A stretch of 64,000 bases of DNA, from NCBI GenBank assembly GCA_030407315.1, contig JALQPE010001780.1, positions 186,001 through 250,000 on the forward strand, read 5' to 3'. The stretch's first letter is position 1; each line of letters begins with the position of its first letter. The notes under the pieces are model-generated. The model ran no database searches. It had not been told where the DNA came from and saw only the letters and a list, made by a program, of their open reading frames with translations. A program made the position numbers and the translations under genes. Below are positions 28,973 through 39,600 of the stretch, piece after piece. The stretch comes from Asparagopsis taxiformis. Lineage: Eukaryota > Rhodophyta > Florideophyceae > Bonnemaisoniales > Bonnemaisoniaceae.

Positions 28973-29988
28973 TCAAAAACTACGTCTACCCATACAGTCC
29001 AAATGGGGTGAAGGAAAAATGGCATCGAGAGACGAGGGCAAATTGTTCATGAATGCAGCCTGTGATGAATCTTCAAAGACGGAAACCAGCGGTGCCGATT
29101 TGAGAAATGGATTGGCGACGTGTTGCTGAGGCCTTGCAGGACATGGCCTGGGCAGTTCTGGCGAGGCGAAATCGTGCGTTTGATCGACGGGGGGTATAGT
29201 GACATGGGAAGCGGAGGTATCATCTGAATAATCGTCCTTCTTAGCGATAACGGGAATGATATAGTCATCTGAAAAGTGATCCTTCTTTGCGGAGTGCAAG
29301 GAGATAGTGAGCGACTCTGCCACTGCATCATCGAGGACCGAGTCCATGGACTGTTCCTTTGATTTTGCGGCTGCATCGGCGGGGTCTGCAGCGGGCTTGG
29401 AAAAGTTTTTAGGATCATGAGCGAGGCGAAGATGGTCGGGGAGGGGCAGGGGGAGCGTGAGGGGCTTGAGGGAGAGCGGGATATGTTCGTGGGAGAAGGG
29501 AAGCTGGGGATGGTGCTGCTGGGAGACGGGTTGAAAATGGGACTTGCGAAGCAGGTCGGAGGGCAGTGCGGGGTGTGGGTGTGCATGTATTCGGGCGTCT
29601 GGAAGATCTGCGGGGGGGAGTGCGGAATCGGGGGTTGCAATTGAGAGCGCTGATGGACGAGGGGGAGCTCATGGGCGGGCAGGGGCTGCAATTGAGCGGG
29701 GGTATAGGAGATTTGACGGGTTCGCAGAACGGGGTCGGATTGCACTTGCTGTTGCCGTCGTTTGGCGGCGCGCGCCTTGCGTGCGCGACGAACGGTTGCC
29801 GGGGTATGGTCGAGACTCATGAGATGGTGATTGAGCGAGCTCTTCCAGCGGAAGGAACGCGAACAGGATTTGTGCGGACATTGGTAGGGCTTTTCGTTGC
29901 TGTGAATGCGCAGATGGCATTTAAGATTGTACTTGCGGTCGAATTGCTTCATGCAACCGGGATAGTTGCAAAGATGCATAACGCCCAT
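28973..29988 (-). CDS. C2H2 zinc-finger transcription factor with apparent frameshift
   Basis: Starting at ATG 29988 there are two adjacent C2H2 fingers: CNYPGCMKQFDRKYNLKCHLRIH and, after an NEKPYQ linker, CPHKSC...HHLMSLDH. A basic stretch (RRARKARAAKRR) and a Gln/Pro-rich region follow. In this frame the ORF runs to 29047, but the part after about 29617 reads as implausible Ser/Pro/Arg text. In another frame, open from 29668 to a stop at 28973, the sequence looks like a real protein with acidic repeats (KKDHFSDDY, KKDDYSDDT) and an acidic/hydrophobic end. The switch coincides with a run of seven C on this strand (about 29611-29617). I infer a homopolymer indel (error or mutation). The two-frame join is my interpretation; the fingers are certain. 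Confidence 0.7.
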
Positions 29989-30513
29989 AATTGGGTTTGA
30001 TGGGTGACGGGTTTCGTTTGGGGTGGCAAGGCAAGATGCGGCGGCGGACAAGCTGACGGACGGTCGGTCGGACACTGTGTTGCGCTACGGTTGCCCTTCA
30101 GTGCCCTTCAGAGAGTTTATGGTACGGCGGTCCAGTCTTGTGCAGCGTTGATCAATCGAATATTTTGAAACTAATCGAGTATCATAAAAGTGTGGTTGAC
30201 GGATAGAAAGTGGTCTATGCGATTTGATTGGATTTGATGTTGTTGCGGACAGCGCATTATGCAGTAATACATTACGGTCCCCAGTATCTTATATGAAATC
30301 AACGGGCTTTGTCCCAGTCATTTGGCTTTGATTTGGCTAACCGACTGTGCTGCTTCAACACGAGGTAAACAAACGTGCCACGTTGCGGCATGTAAGTTGA
30401 AGCAAACGCGTGTAGAAACCAAAACAGCCCGTTTTAAGTGCTACACTACTGCACTAGCGCGCGCTCCTGTGCTCCCGCCCATCGCTACACTAGAGTATAA
30501 AGATTACAGTCGC

Positions 30514-30530
30514 TGCGCGCGCGCGCGCGC
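30514..30530. repeat. (GC)n alternating run
   Basis: An unbroken alternating GC tract of 17 bases, a sequence type that can adopt Z-DNA. TATAAAG lies 18 bases upstream on the + strand. Confidence 0.9.
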
Positions 30531-30600
30531 CCTTCTGCTTGGGGTCCGTCTCCATATTTGCTTGGCCGCTGCCTGCCGCGCCGCACAGCGCCTCGTAGCA

Positions 30601-30644
30601 TCGTGCTGTGCTGTGCTTTGCTGCGTTGCGCTGTGGCGTGCCGT
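30601..30644. repeat. Degenerate pentamer repeat (GTGCT-like)
   Basis: Reads GTGCT GTGCT GTGCT TTGCT GCGTT GCGCT GTGGC GTGCC, keeping a 5-bp phase with drifting bases. Confidence 0.8.
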
Positions 30645-30828
30645 AGAGTGCACCTGCGTCAAACCATCATTATTGCATCCAATCCATATGCACATCAGTA
30701 TACTCCCTTGGCCCTTATTTTCCATCAATACAAACGTGCAGCACTACTACTGTAGCATTATACAATGCGCGAGTGCGCCGTGCGATGGAACGCAACATAC
30801 ATACTGTATTACTGTATATATACCCTTC

Positions 30829-30840
30829 TACAGTACTGTA
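30829..30840. repeat. Perfect palindrome TACAGTACTGTA
   Basis: A 12-bp palindrome. Copies of the half-site ACTGTA also occur 20-30 bases upstream (ATACTGTATTACTGTATATA). Confidence 0.85.
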
Positions 30841-31310
30841 CATCACAACGCATAACCGGCAGTCCTATTTAACATTGCCCCATTCCCGCTGCGCTGTGCG
30901 GCGCCGCGCCGCACCGTCCACTACACAAAACTTTTCTGGCCGCGCAGTCCTGTCTGCGCGCGCTTGCCAGTCGAGTCGATCCATGTCATGATAACCTGTC
31001 TGCAGTCTACGCGATTGGACAGTGGCGCGTGCGTTCGTAGCCATCCATTCGACACCACTCGCATGCATAATCATTGCGTATGCGCGCTGCCTTTGCTCAC
31101 TCGTGGTCCGTACTCGTCCCGCACAATTAACCCAAATAATTCAATCTCCTCCCGCTTCTTTCCGTGCCACAAACCAGACTGATTGACAGACGACTGACTG
31201 CCAGTTGCATACGTAACACACCAAACGCCGCCTATGATACTGCGCCGCGGCGCTCGTTGCCGCCATGCACGCGACGTGGCACACCGCTCCAATTCATTTC
31301 CGCGCCACGC

Positions 31311-31409
31311 AACGCCATGCAATGCAATGCACTACAGAGTGACGGCGAGTTTCCATTGAGACGACGTGTTCAATTGCCCCCCTTACGTGCCGTGCCGTGC
31401 CGTGCCGCA
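31311..31409. repeat. Two nearby pentamer runs (ATGCA)n and (GTGCC)n
   Basis: CCATGCAATGCAATGCACTA at 31315-31334, and CGTGCCGTGCCGTGCCGTGC at 31386-31405. Both keep 5-bp phase around a TGC core. Confidence 0.8.
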
Positions 31410-31556
31410 ACGAGCTTTTCTTTTCGCTCACAATTTCTTTCTTCAATATCTACACGTACCACCATTCACACAAGATACACAGCGACAACATATCATGTAC
31501 AGCACCGTTTTCGTTGCTGCACTCCTCTGAGGAGCATTTCAATTTACTGTACAACT

Positions 31557-34500
31557 TCATACATAACCACGTCCATATGCATCGCGAACAATGTAATCTT
31601 GCGGTAGCGGCCAATCGCCGCCCACTTCCCCGCTCAGAACAAACGTCTCCCCATCGCTCGCCACTGATTCTCTCGACAATTTCTTCTCGTAAGGCTGCAA
31701 CATTCCCCGGCTAGCAACTTTCTCCTCCACTGAATTGCTCCCCGCGCCCTCTGACGCCTCCTCACTCGATCCCTCTGACCCCTCTTCCGACCCCCTCTCC
31801 TCAGCCTCCCTGTACTCCCGCCCATACTCATTGTCGCCAAGGTCCAAATCCTCCGCCACCACGCGTGACGAACCATTCGAATTTTGCGACATTGACCGAC
31901 TCCGCTCAGGAGCCTCTAGGATCCCCGCCCCATCGCCTCCCAAATCACCGCTATTTTCGTTTCTACGCCTCCGCCGCCTCACAAAATACCCAATAATTAG
32001 CAGCAGCAGCACTGCAACCGCCGCTAGTAGCACGGGTAATAGAACAGCCAATGACACAGAGCTGTCATCCCCTTCCAAATCAGTCAGACACACGTTCATG
32101 CGTGTTTCGTTCACACGCAATTCCAGTGATCCCGTAACATCCCGAGTAATGCTTGCACTGATACGCCCGTCCGCGTCAACGTTGAATTCGTCCACGCTTG
32201 CCAATACTTGGTCACCATTAACAATTTCGCCGCCATCTTCACAAAATACTGACTCGATCCCAGATAAGCTTGCAACCCCTTGTCCAATTTCTTCGCTTAT
32301 TCGCACCGATGGCTCCGACACATAACAATCACTGATCCTTTCATTCACATCGATTAATGATCCATTCCCAATTTCGGTACTGCGACCAAGTACCTGTGTG
32401 GTCAGAATTATTCCGTCTGTAATATCCTCATCATTCTCGTCTTGCATCAAGTTGTACTGCTCGCTCGACGCAACAATTCTCAAATCCTCTCCAATGGATC
32501 CGTTGCGCGTCACAGATTCCGCACATACACTAAAGTCGGCTGGTTCCGGTGGTAGAGATTCGATTTGTCCTGGGAAACAGTTCACTCCGATGCGAAAGTC
32601 TTCCACGACTTCGACGTCCGCGTTTCCTGAGGACAGATTAAATGCTGGATCTACGTCAATGCCCACGGTGACCTGTTCCAAAGTGCCGCAGCTTTGACCG
32701 GCAGAAAGAACAAGGATAATATTTGAAGAAGCAGCTAGACGGGTTTCCATTACAGCCTCTGCAAAAGAATCTTGTCTTGTATCCATCATGTCATTTTCCA
32801 TCATGCTTTTGATGGAGAGTAGCTTGTTTGTTGCGGCACTGTAGAACTGCAGTAGCGGCTCCGTCAGCACAGTACCTATCGGTTCTGACAACGGACTTCT
32901 CTGCACGGTACTGTTCACAGTATCTCGAAGTCTCTCCAAAAGTCCAAATCTTCGGACTTCTTCTCGATCCATAATACCTGCAGATAGTTCAATTATCACT
33001 GCTGCTTGCAAGGGAACTGGAAAAGAGGATGATGATATCCGATCAAGTGCTCGGATGCTTTGTGCGAAATCGCGTTGGCGAGCATCTGGATCTGAGATCA
33101 ATTGCTGCGTAGCTTCGAAAATCGCACCTTCATTTGCAAGAGCACGAGCCGCTGCAATGGGGATGCTTTTGTTTGTAGAATTATCCATGCCATCTTCCTT
33201 ATTCATTGGTCTCTCAACCTCGATTGAATTGACTGTCGAAGCTGAAGCAATCAAAACTGTTCCTGATGAGTCATACATATCAACAACAATGTTGAATTCG
33301 CCAGCCATGGGCACAGTGAAGGAAACCGTGTCTGCTCCAGTACAACCTTGCAGGCATTCACCAGGGTCCACTAAAGGCCCTGTCATATCTTGCGCCTCAG
33401 GATTTGTTGTGTTTCTCAATGCGAAGAAGAATAATGAGTTTGAGTTTGGCACAGAGCTTGCCGATGCATAGAAAAGCGTCCGATTTGCTTCTCCGGACAT
33501 AATCACAGGTTCGTCGATTACAAGTCTCGGGACTTCTTCCAATTCAAAGAACCAAGAGGCTCCCCGACCAGGACCAGCGGTATCGTTTAGTGCTGCATAT
33601 AGGGTATAGTTTCCAGCTTCTAAATCTCGAGGATTGATGCCAAGAAAGAGTGCTGATGGATCGTCTGGGGTCCAATAGCCTGATTGGCGGATCAATAAGT
33701 CTTCTCGACTTCGCAGGATATCGTCTGTCGAGTTATTTTCGGCAAAAAGGGCAAAGTCTATATCAATAGCCGAGGCCATGGAACTTAATGCGAAGATGAT
33801 TGGACTTATACCTTCAAAACTAGAACCATCAGCAATAGAACCCGATGAAGAGAGGAAGCTGGCGGCGGGGAACGGGGCCAGACCTTCATCTGCTACTAGC
33901 AGAGAGAGGTTTGTCACTTCCGTTGACATGTCACCAACTACTGCCTGCAAAGAATAAATGAACGTTGAGTTCACTGTAGTATTGACGGTCGATACTGCAA
34001 AACTTGGTACGTTCCTTGTTTCTATTGTTCTTGAGAATGGAAACAGTGTAGTTGGGCATCTCCCGGTTGGTTGAGACTGGTTGACGCATGACCATCTATA
34101 TCGAATGGTATCCTTCGAAGGGTTCATCACTGACGCAATGTCACCCTCAATTATGTAGTTGTCAACATTTTGGGGAACCCAAACCTGTGCTGCACCACCA
34201 TTGATTAAGGCCACGGGCATCTGTTCTGGAGCACTTGTTTTGGTGCCTGAAGCGAACCCTTCTCTGATCAAAGTTCTCGTATTTCTGTTCAACAATCGAA
34301 CAGACAACTCAAAGCTTTGTTCAGAAGAATCTCTTAACGGAATCGCCAGTCTGTTATCAAAGCCGAGAAGAGTAGGCCTGCTTAAAGAAGCAAGGGATGT
34401 TTGTTCGGTCGGTCTGGATCTGATAATGTCACCATCAAGTCGCCAATCGAATCTCAAGACGAGATTTCTCAAATTGGGGCATTGAATTGCGGAAGCAACT

Positions 34501-36131
34501 GAAGATTCCAATATACATGATTCCACCTGATTCACTGTGCGTGGAATCTGGCTCACGGTGACACCAATGATATCATCGCGCAGCTGTCGAGAGACAAGAA
34601 TAACTTTCTCACCAACATTGTCGTCGAACACAACACGCACTCGTACAGCTAGAACGTCATCAGCTTCAACCTCGGTTGAGAATAGCCTCTCAGGTAAGGT
34701 GACAATCGATGAGCTGCCTTTGACAAGAGACTTGAATTCTATGTCGCCAAGTGCGAGAGTGGAAAATTCATACCGCGGAATATCGAACAAGTTATCAACG
34801 AGGGGGCGCGCCTTCACAACTGGTGGGCCAGGTTCTCCACAGCCAGTCGGAAAGAAGAAGAAACGGGAATCTGAATCAAACGATGCTTGCAAGGGAATCA
34901 AATCCACATCTATGGCGTCCGGATCTATTCGAAATCGATATGGTGCCGAGCGACGACCATTCACAGTCACAATGATTTCAACTTGTTTCGGCTCATCGAA
35001 CATGTGTGAGGGAACTGTGAGAAAAAGCTGTGTGCTTGTACGGCGTAGAAATCCAACATTTTCACCACCAAATCGAATTCTCAGTCTACCGTTCGGAAAG
35101 CTACCGGTCAGAGCAATGAGCGTATCAGCACGCGATGCCGACGATGGACTCACTGCAGTAATGATCGGCTTTCTTTGGAAGCGAAACGTAAAGTTGGATT
35201 CATCGATAGCGGTGATGATGCGGGTACCACGCGTAACTTGGAAAATCCAGCGAGGCTCAAAACCAACACGTCTTGTATCTGGCAGCAAGAACGAGCACGT
35301 AAACCGCGAACGGCGTCGTGTGCACGAGGTTTCCGGAATTGTGACACGTTGATCAGCAGTGAAGAGAACCAGTCTTCTTGAGGAACCGAATGCAAATTGA
35401 GCTTGCACACTAACCACTGCTCCTCCTGTAATTTGTAATGGTCCAGAGGTGCGAATGCGACGAACTATGGGCACAAACGGTGGAATACGCAATGTGAATT
35501 GGGTATATAACTGCACGGGAAGCACGTGAACTTTCACGAGGAAACGGGTCGGCAACTGATTGGAGGTAGTCACAAAGCGTGAAGCATCAATCACGACGTT
35601 ACGGGTTGATTTGACCACAAATGATGTAAGAGTACGAGGAGCGTCTTGCAGTTCGACTTGTAGAAATGGCGCCAAATCGGCACCTGTAATCTGTGTACCG
35701 TTTGGAAAGACGACTTGTGCTTCGAGTCGTGCTCTGAGATCTGGTCTGATAACGGCTGCTTTCGTGCTTGGAACAGAGACGATTCTGCCATTTTGAAGAA
35801 TCGTTATTCCAGACACGATGAGCGGAAATGTGTAGCTACAGCGGTTTGCCGATATCGTCACATTGGAATTGGAGGCATGGGAGAATTGCAGCTGAAGAGT
35901 AACATTGTAGCACCTGGGTGCTTGCAATGTTGCTGAGAGGCCTTGAATGGATGCGTATTTGTTAGAAGTTACTCGAAGACGCTCAGGCTGTGTGTTGCAA
36001 ATATTCAATGACAAATTGAGATTGGCATGAGTATTTGAAAGAGGTATTGCTGATGGGGGAGGGGAGTTAGGACGAATTGTGCAAGCCACTGCAATGGAAA
36101 AGAGAGTGAGAAGGAATGGAATTGGTGTCAT
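31557..36131 (-). CDS. Large type I membrane receptor with IPT/TIG and REJ-like ectodomain
   Basis: A 1,524-residue single-exon protein. Residues 1-16 are a signal peptide. The ectodomain (about 20-1355) is beta-rich with many N-x-S/T sites. A clear IPT/TIG fold lies at about 320-400 (ITAVSPSSASRADTLIALTG...). Farther on, Ig-like repeats with LVLRFDWRLDG and IRYRWSCVNQSQPTG resemble the REJ/PKD modules of polycystin-type receptors. A helical region (about 990-1110) has the look of a REJ C-terminal part. One TM (about 1357-1383), a six-arginine stop-transfer run and a 134-residue acidic, Ser/Glu-rich cytoplasmic tail ending in Tyr-rich VRDAYGRGYV complete it. The ligand is unknown; a surface adhesion or gamete-recognition role is inference from REJ proteins. 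Confidence 0.75.
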   Translation of the reverse strand: MTPIPFLLTLFSIAVACTIRPNSPPPSAIPLSNTHANLNLSLNICNTQPERLRVTSNKYASIQGLSATLQAPRCYNVTLQLQFSHASNSNVTISANRCSYTFPLIVSGITILQNGRIVSVPSTKAAVIRPDLRARLEAQVVFPNGTQITGADLAPFLQVELQDAPRTLTSFVVKSTRNVVIDASRFVTTSNQLPTRFLVKVHVLPVQLYTQFTLRIPPFVPIVRRIRTSGPLQITGGAVVSVQAQFAFGSSRRLVLFTADQRVTIPETSCTRRRSRFTCSFLLPDTRRVGFEPRWIFQVTRGTRIITAIDESNFTFRFQRKPIITAVSPSSASRADTLIALTGSFPNGRLRIRFGGENVGFLRRTSTQLFLTVPSHMFDEPKQVEIIVTVNGRRSAPYRFRIDPDAIDVDLIPLQASFDSDSRFFFFPTGCGEPGPPVVKARPLVDNLFDIPRYEFSTLALGDIEFKSLVKGSSSIVTLPERLFSTEVEADDVLAVRVRVVFDDNVGEKVILVSRQLRDDIIGVTVSQIPRTVNQVESCILESSVASAIQCPNLRNLVLRFDWRLDGDIIRSRPTEQTSLASLSRPTLLGFDNRLAIPLRDSSEQSFELSVRLLNRNTRTLIREGFASGTKTSAPEQMPVALINGGAAQVWVPQNVDNYIIEGDIASVMNPSKDTIRYRWSCVNQSQPTGRCPTTLFPFSRTIETRNVPSFAVSTVNTTVNSTFIYSLQAVVGDMSTEVTNLSLLVADEGLAPFPAASFLSSSGSIADGSSFEGISPIIFALSSMASAIDIDFALFAENNSTDDILRSREDLLIRQSGYWTPDDPSALFLGINPRDLEAGNYTLYAALNDTAGPGRGASWFFELEEVPRLVIDEPVIMSGEANRTLFYASASSVPNSNSLFFFALRNTTNPEAQDMTGPLVDPGECLQGCTGADTVSFTVPMAGEFNIVVDMYDSSGTVLIASASTVNSIEVERPMNKEDGMDNSTNKSIPIAAARALANEGAIFEATQQLISDPDARQRDFAQSIRALDRISSSSFPVPLQAAVIIELSAGIMDREEVRRFGLLERLRDTVNSTVQRSPLSEPIGTVLTEPLLQFYSAATNKLLSIKSMMENDMMDTRQDSFAEAVMETRLAASSNIILVLSAGQSCGTLEQVTVGIDVDPAFNLSSGNADVEVVEDFRIGVNCFPGQIESLPPEPADFSVCAESVTRNGSIGEDLRIVASSEQYNLMQDENDEDITDGIILTTQVLGRSTEIGNGSLIDVNERISDCYVSEPSVRISEEIGQGVASLSGIESVFCEDGGEIVNGDQVLASVDEFNVDADGRISASITRDVTGSLELRVNETRMNVCLTDLEGDDSSVSLAVLLPVLLAAVAVLLLLIIGYFVRRRRRRNENSGDLGGDGAGILEAPERSRSMSQNSNGSSRVVAEDLDLGDNEYGREYREAEERGSEEGSEGSSEEASEGAGSNSVEEKVASRGMLQPYEKKLSRESVASDGETFVLSGEVGGDWPLPQDYIVRDAYGRGYV

Positions 36132-36678
36132 TTTGGAAATGAACGTGAGCGCAGTTCACGTTGAGGACATGGCCGTGCAACAAGGAATAGGTTGGTACAA
36201 GATCTGTGCAAGTCGACATGGTTTTCTAAAGAAAGGGACAAAGGAGACATATTTAGCTTGCCAGATATTGGCCGAGTCAGTGCGGAGGTTTGTTGAGTCT
36301 CTATCCGCAAAGTGGGCCGAGTGGTAAAGTGGTGTGGCCACTGAAACTTGGAGACGGGAAGCGTCAAGAGCTGAGTCGTAAAAAATAGGGTAATTTTAGT
36401 AGTCTGACAATAATGCGATGACGTCAGAACTGGGGATGCAGAGCTCTTTCGGGCTCGTCAAAAATAGAAATCAGTGCTGCAATCTGGACGTAGCCAAGTT
36501 TTCCGTCACAAGAACGGTACGTATCAAGTCAACGGCCACAGCATCCATCCAACTTAATCGCGTACTCTGATATCTGCTTAACATCATGCTTTCGTGCCAT
36601 AACTTCCATATATATATATAAAAAGGGAGTAGAGAATAAATGTTAACATCAACAACCTTTCCCCGCTTTATTCTTCAC
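36132..36678. other. Intergenic region, promoter of the TIG/REJ gene
   Basis: About 550 bases between two minus-strand genes. It contains a (TA)n run followed by AAAAAGGG at 36608-36627. A GGCCGAGTGG box near 36317 resembles a tRNA D arm but no tRNA fold follows. Confidence 0.5.
36608..36622. promoter_or_regulatory. TATA-rich tract
   Basis: ATATATATATATAAA, about 480 bases upstream of the receptor start on the minus strand. It may be a core promoter or a microsatellite. Confidence 0.3.
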
Positions 36679-39600
36679 TTAAGAATGCGGGCGGCGTTTC
36701 ACACAACCATAGCAATACGGCCCACGCACACCACCATGTCCCCGACGATCCCATTCGCCCGTTACAGGAAGCCGCAAAATCCGAAATACTTCTTTGCAAT
36801 GATTCACGGTAACCCTCGGGCCAGTTGGGTTTGCATACCGCAGTTCATCCTTCAACACGCACAGACGTACGTATGCCTTGCTCGTTTGTCGATCCGTGTC
36901 CTCACTGAATTCGTATTGATTCAGCAGATGTAGAGCAATCGCTTGCCATTGTTCCCAGTTCTTTCCACCCAACGTATCGTCCTTGTAATCCATTGCTGCC
37001 ATTTTTCGCGCAATATTTATCCTTTCACCAGGTGTACTTGGGCCCTGACGCGCTATTATGCTTTGTTCCATGCTACCCCCGACGATACCATTACCTCCCA
37101 CCATGCCCTCATAACCAACCTGACTGCCGTCCGGTACCCCATGTGGAGTAGGGCGCATCAGTCCCGCTATGTTTGATCCCGTTGCAGAATGGAACCGAAG
37201 ATCCATGTACGGATTCATTGGCTGATACCAAAAAACTTGCCCACCTGGAGCCGCGTGAGAATTTCCTGATGGCATTCCTAAATAGTTCTGTGAACTGTTA
37301 GCTACATGAGGAATTCCATGTGCCGAAGGAAAGTTCCCAGGCTGAAGCGGCATTTGTCCTCCCGGATTACCGTAAACGACCACCCCTTGATTTTGTTGCG
37401 GTTGCACGAAAGTAGCTGCCATGAATGGTGCTTGCGCAACTGAATGGTGGAACATTCTAGGCTCTGGAGCTAACTGTCCCACATATGACGATGGCTGAGC
37501 AGTTATGGCCTTCTGGTTGCTTGCTTGTCCAGTTATGCTTCTCCCGCAAGCATCATTACCCATGTCGTGTTGTTGCCCATAAGTCACACTTCTTCCAGGC
37601 CCGTGGGTCTGAACCACCGTTTCTAGTAAATGATTTTGGCCACCCTGTGCCATGGCAAGCGGACTTGTGTACCCTCCAAATGGAGGTGCTGCACCCGCCT
37701 GCCCTACTCCTCTATATGAGCTCCCAGACGCGACATCCCTTGGCAGGTTTGGTGTAGAATGATATGGTGAATGGACATTTGGATGTGCATTGCTAGGGTC
37801 CAGCTGAGAACCGAAAGGCGAAGCACCTAAGCGCTCTGTTCTTGTATCAGTTTTAGAGAGCCCATAACTGTTAGAAGACATTACATTGTTCTGCCTGGAA
37901 GAAACTCGATGCATTACTTTGTCCACAGGTGGATGTGAAACAGTTGTTGGATCTGTAGAGAGCCCCATTCCTATGAATGGTACGCTTTTCTTGAAATTGC
38001 TATCATGAGGCTGGGTCTTATTGACTAAAGAGTCCACGGACAACCGATCGTCAGATGCATGAGGCTTAGATGCTGATGCAGACCTTGGCCTCTTAGCATT
38101 ATGATCCTGTGAAGTTGTCTTCCTCAAGTCCCGTACCACACTTTTGCTGCCATCTGAATTCTCGATACTTTCATATTGTCTTCTTGTTGATTTGCCAACG
38201 CTGAGTTCTTTTTGAGAAGGTTCTCTGACAGGTATTCCTTCACCATTACTGGTTGAAATATCAACAAGCAGAGGAACTGAATCTTCAAGACAGGGTGGTT
38301 CTTCTCGGATTGTATTATCAACAGCGGTAACTCGTCGGCGCTTTCTGTTGCTGTGTCCATCTTCAGACGACGCTTGATCGCGGGACCGTACTTTGCCGAT
38401 TGTGGATGTGTTAGATGACGCTAGCGCTGTGACTTCCGATTCCGTACAGCTGGAGACAGATGAGAAACTTGTGACATGAAGATGATTCGAGTGTTTCAAG
38501 TTTTTGCGCACATCTCGGGTAATCTGGTCCTCAACCAATATTCTACATTGTCTTTGTGCTGCAAAAATACGACGCATAAGTGCCATTGCATTACGCGCTC
38601 GTATACGGGCTTCCCGCCCACTAACGATCCGCGTTGGATAAAATGTCGGAGAGTTATTGTTCCCATACAATATTTCATTTCTGGAAATTCCCATCGTTCT
38701 GTACTCACCTTGGACAACCAAAGTTACCATTGCTGACTTCAATTGCTCTCGCGTGGCTTTCCAGGGTGTAAAGACCATGTGGTCTGGGAGAGCAGACAGT
38801 TCAGGGACGTACTTTTTGACATAGGCAGCCGCATCTCTCTTCGACTGTGTATTGTTGCAAAGATACACTGGATTGACCAAAGTCGAGAACGGAAAAGAAT
38901 CCGTATTACAACCCACTGTCCACTGCCAGCCTAAAGTATTACATCCCTCGTCTCCATCAACGAGTGTTCGAACCATGTATCCTGCCCCCATAGGCCATGG
39001 AAGCAGAAGATATTTGCAGAAGAAAGTAGCTGCGAGAAAGCGCATTCTGTTGTGTATCCAGCCTTCTCGGATCAACTGTCGCATTGCTGCATCGAGGATG
39101 GGGAAGCCGGTCGTGCCACACTCCCAAGCTTTCTTCAATGAACCGTCTTCATCACGAGCCCATGGGAATACTTCGAATTCCGGCATGATCGGCTTGAAAG
39201 CTGCAGTTGGATATCTATGAAGCGTATAGCATCCAAATTCTTTCAAGCACATATTTTTTATGAAAGTGAAAGCAGCGGATACACCAGCTTCTTCACCCAT
39301 GTCCTTAGATTTTTGACCGGCCTGGACTACCTCATGAAATAACACCCGCGGAGAGATTTCTCCAAATCGAACATGCGGACTCAGGCGAGAAGTAGCAAGG
39401 GTCTTGGAAGTAACTAACCCATCTCGTCTAGCAAGACCATTCGCATACCTACGAAAGAAATCGCTAGAGAGGAAATTCCGTAATGTTCTCTTCGCTGCAA
39501 CACAACCAATATTGGAAATATCTCCAGGAGAATACTTGCCGTCAACCTCAATACCTTTGAGTAGATTCAAGCTTCCCACATCAAGCACATATCGTGCTGG

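Larger units (their letters stand above)
29989..31556. other. Repeat-rich intergenic region
   Basis: About 1.57 kb upstream of the zinc-finger gene and downstream of the TIG/REJ receptor. It holds a CG dinucleotide run (30514-30530) just after a TATAAAG, three TGC-type pentamer runs (30601-30644, 31311-31334, 31386-31409) and a perfect 12-bp palindrome at 30829. A 177-codon + ORF here is low-complexity and not credible. Confidence 0.55.

Noticed and set aside
30322..30855. 177-codon + ORF rich in Cys and Ala
   Set aside because: Lies across the (GC)n and pentamer repeats and owes its length to them; no domain.
36317..36365. GGCCGAGTGG box resembling a tRNA D arm
   Set aside because: No T arm or acceptor pairing follows within tRNA length.
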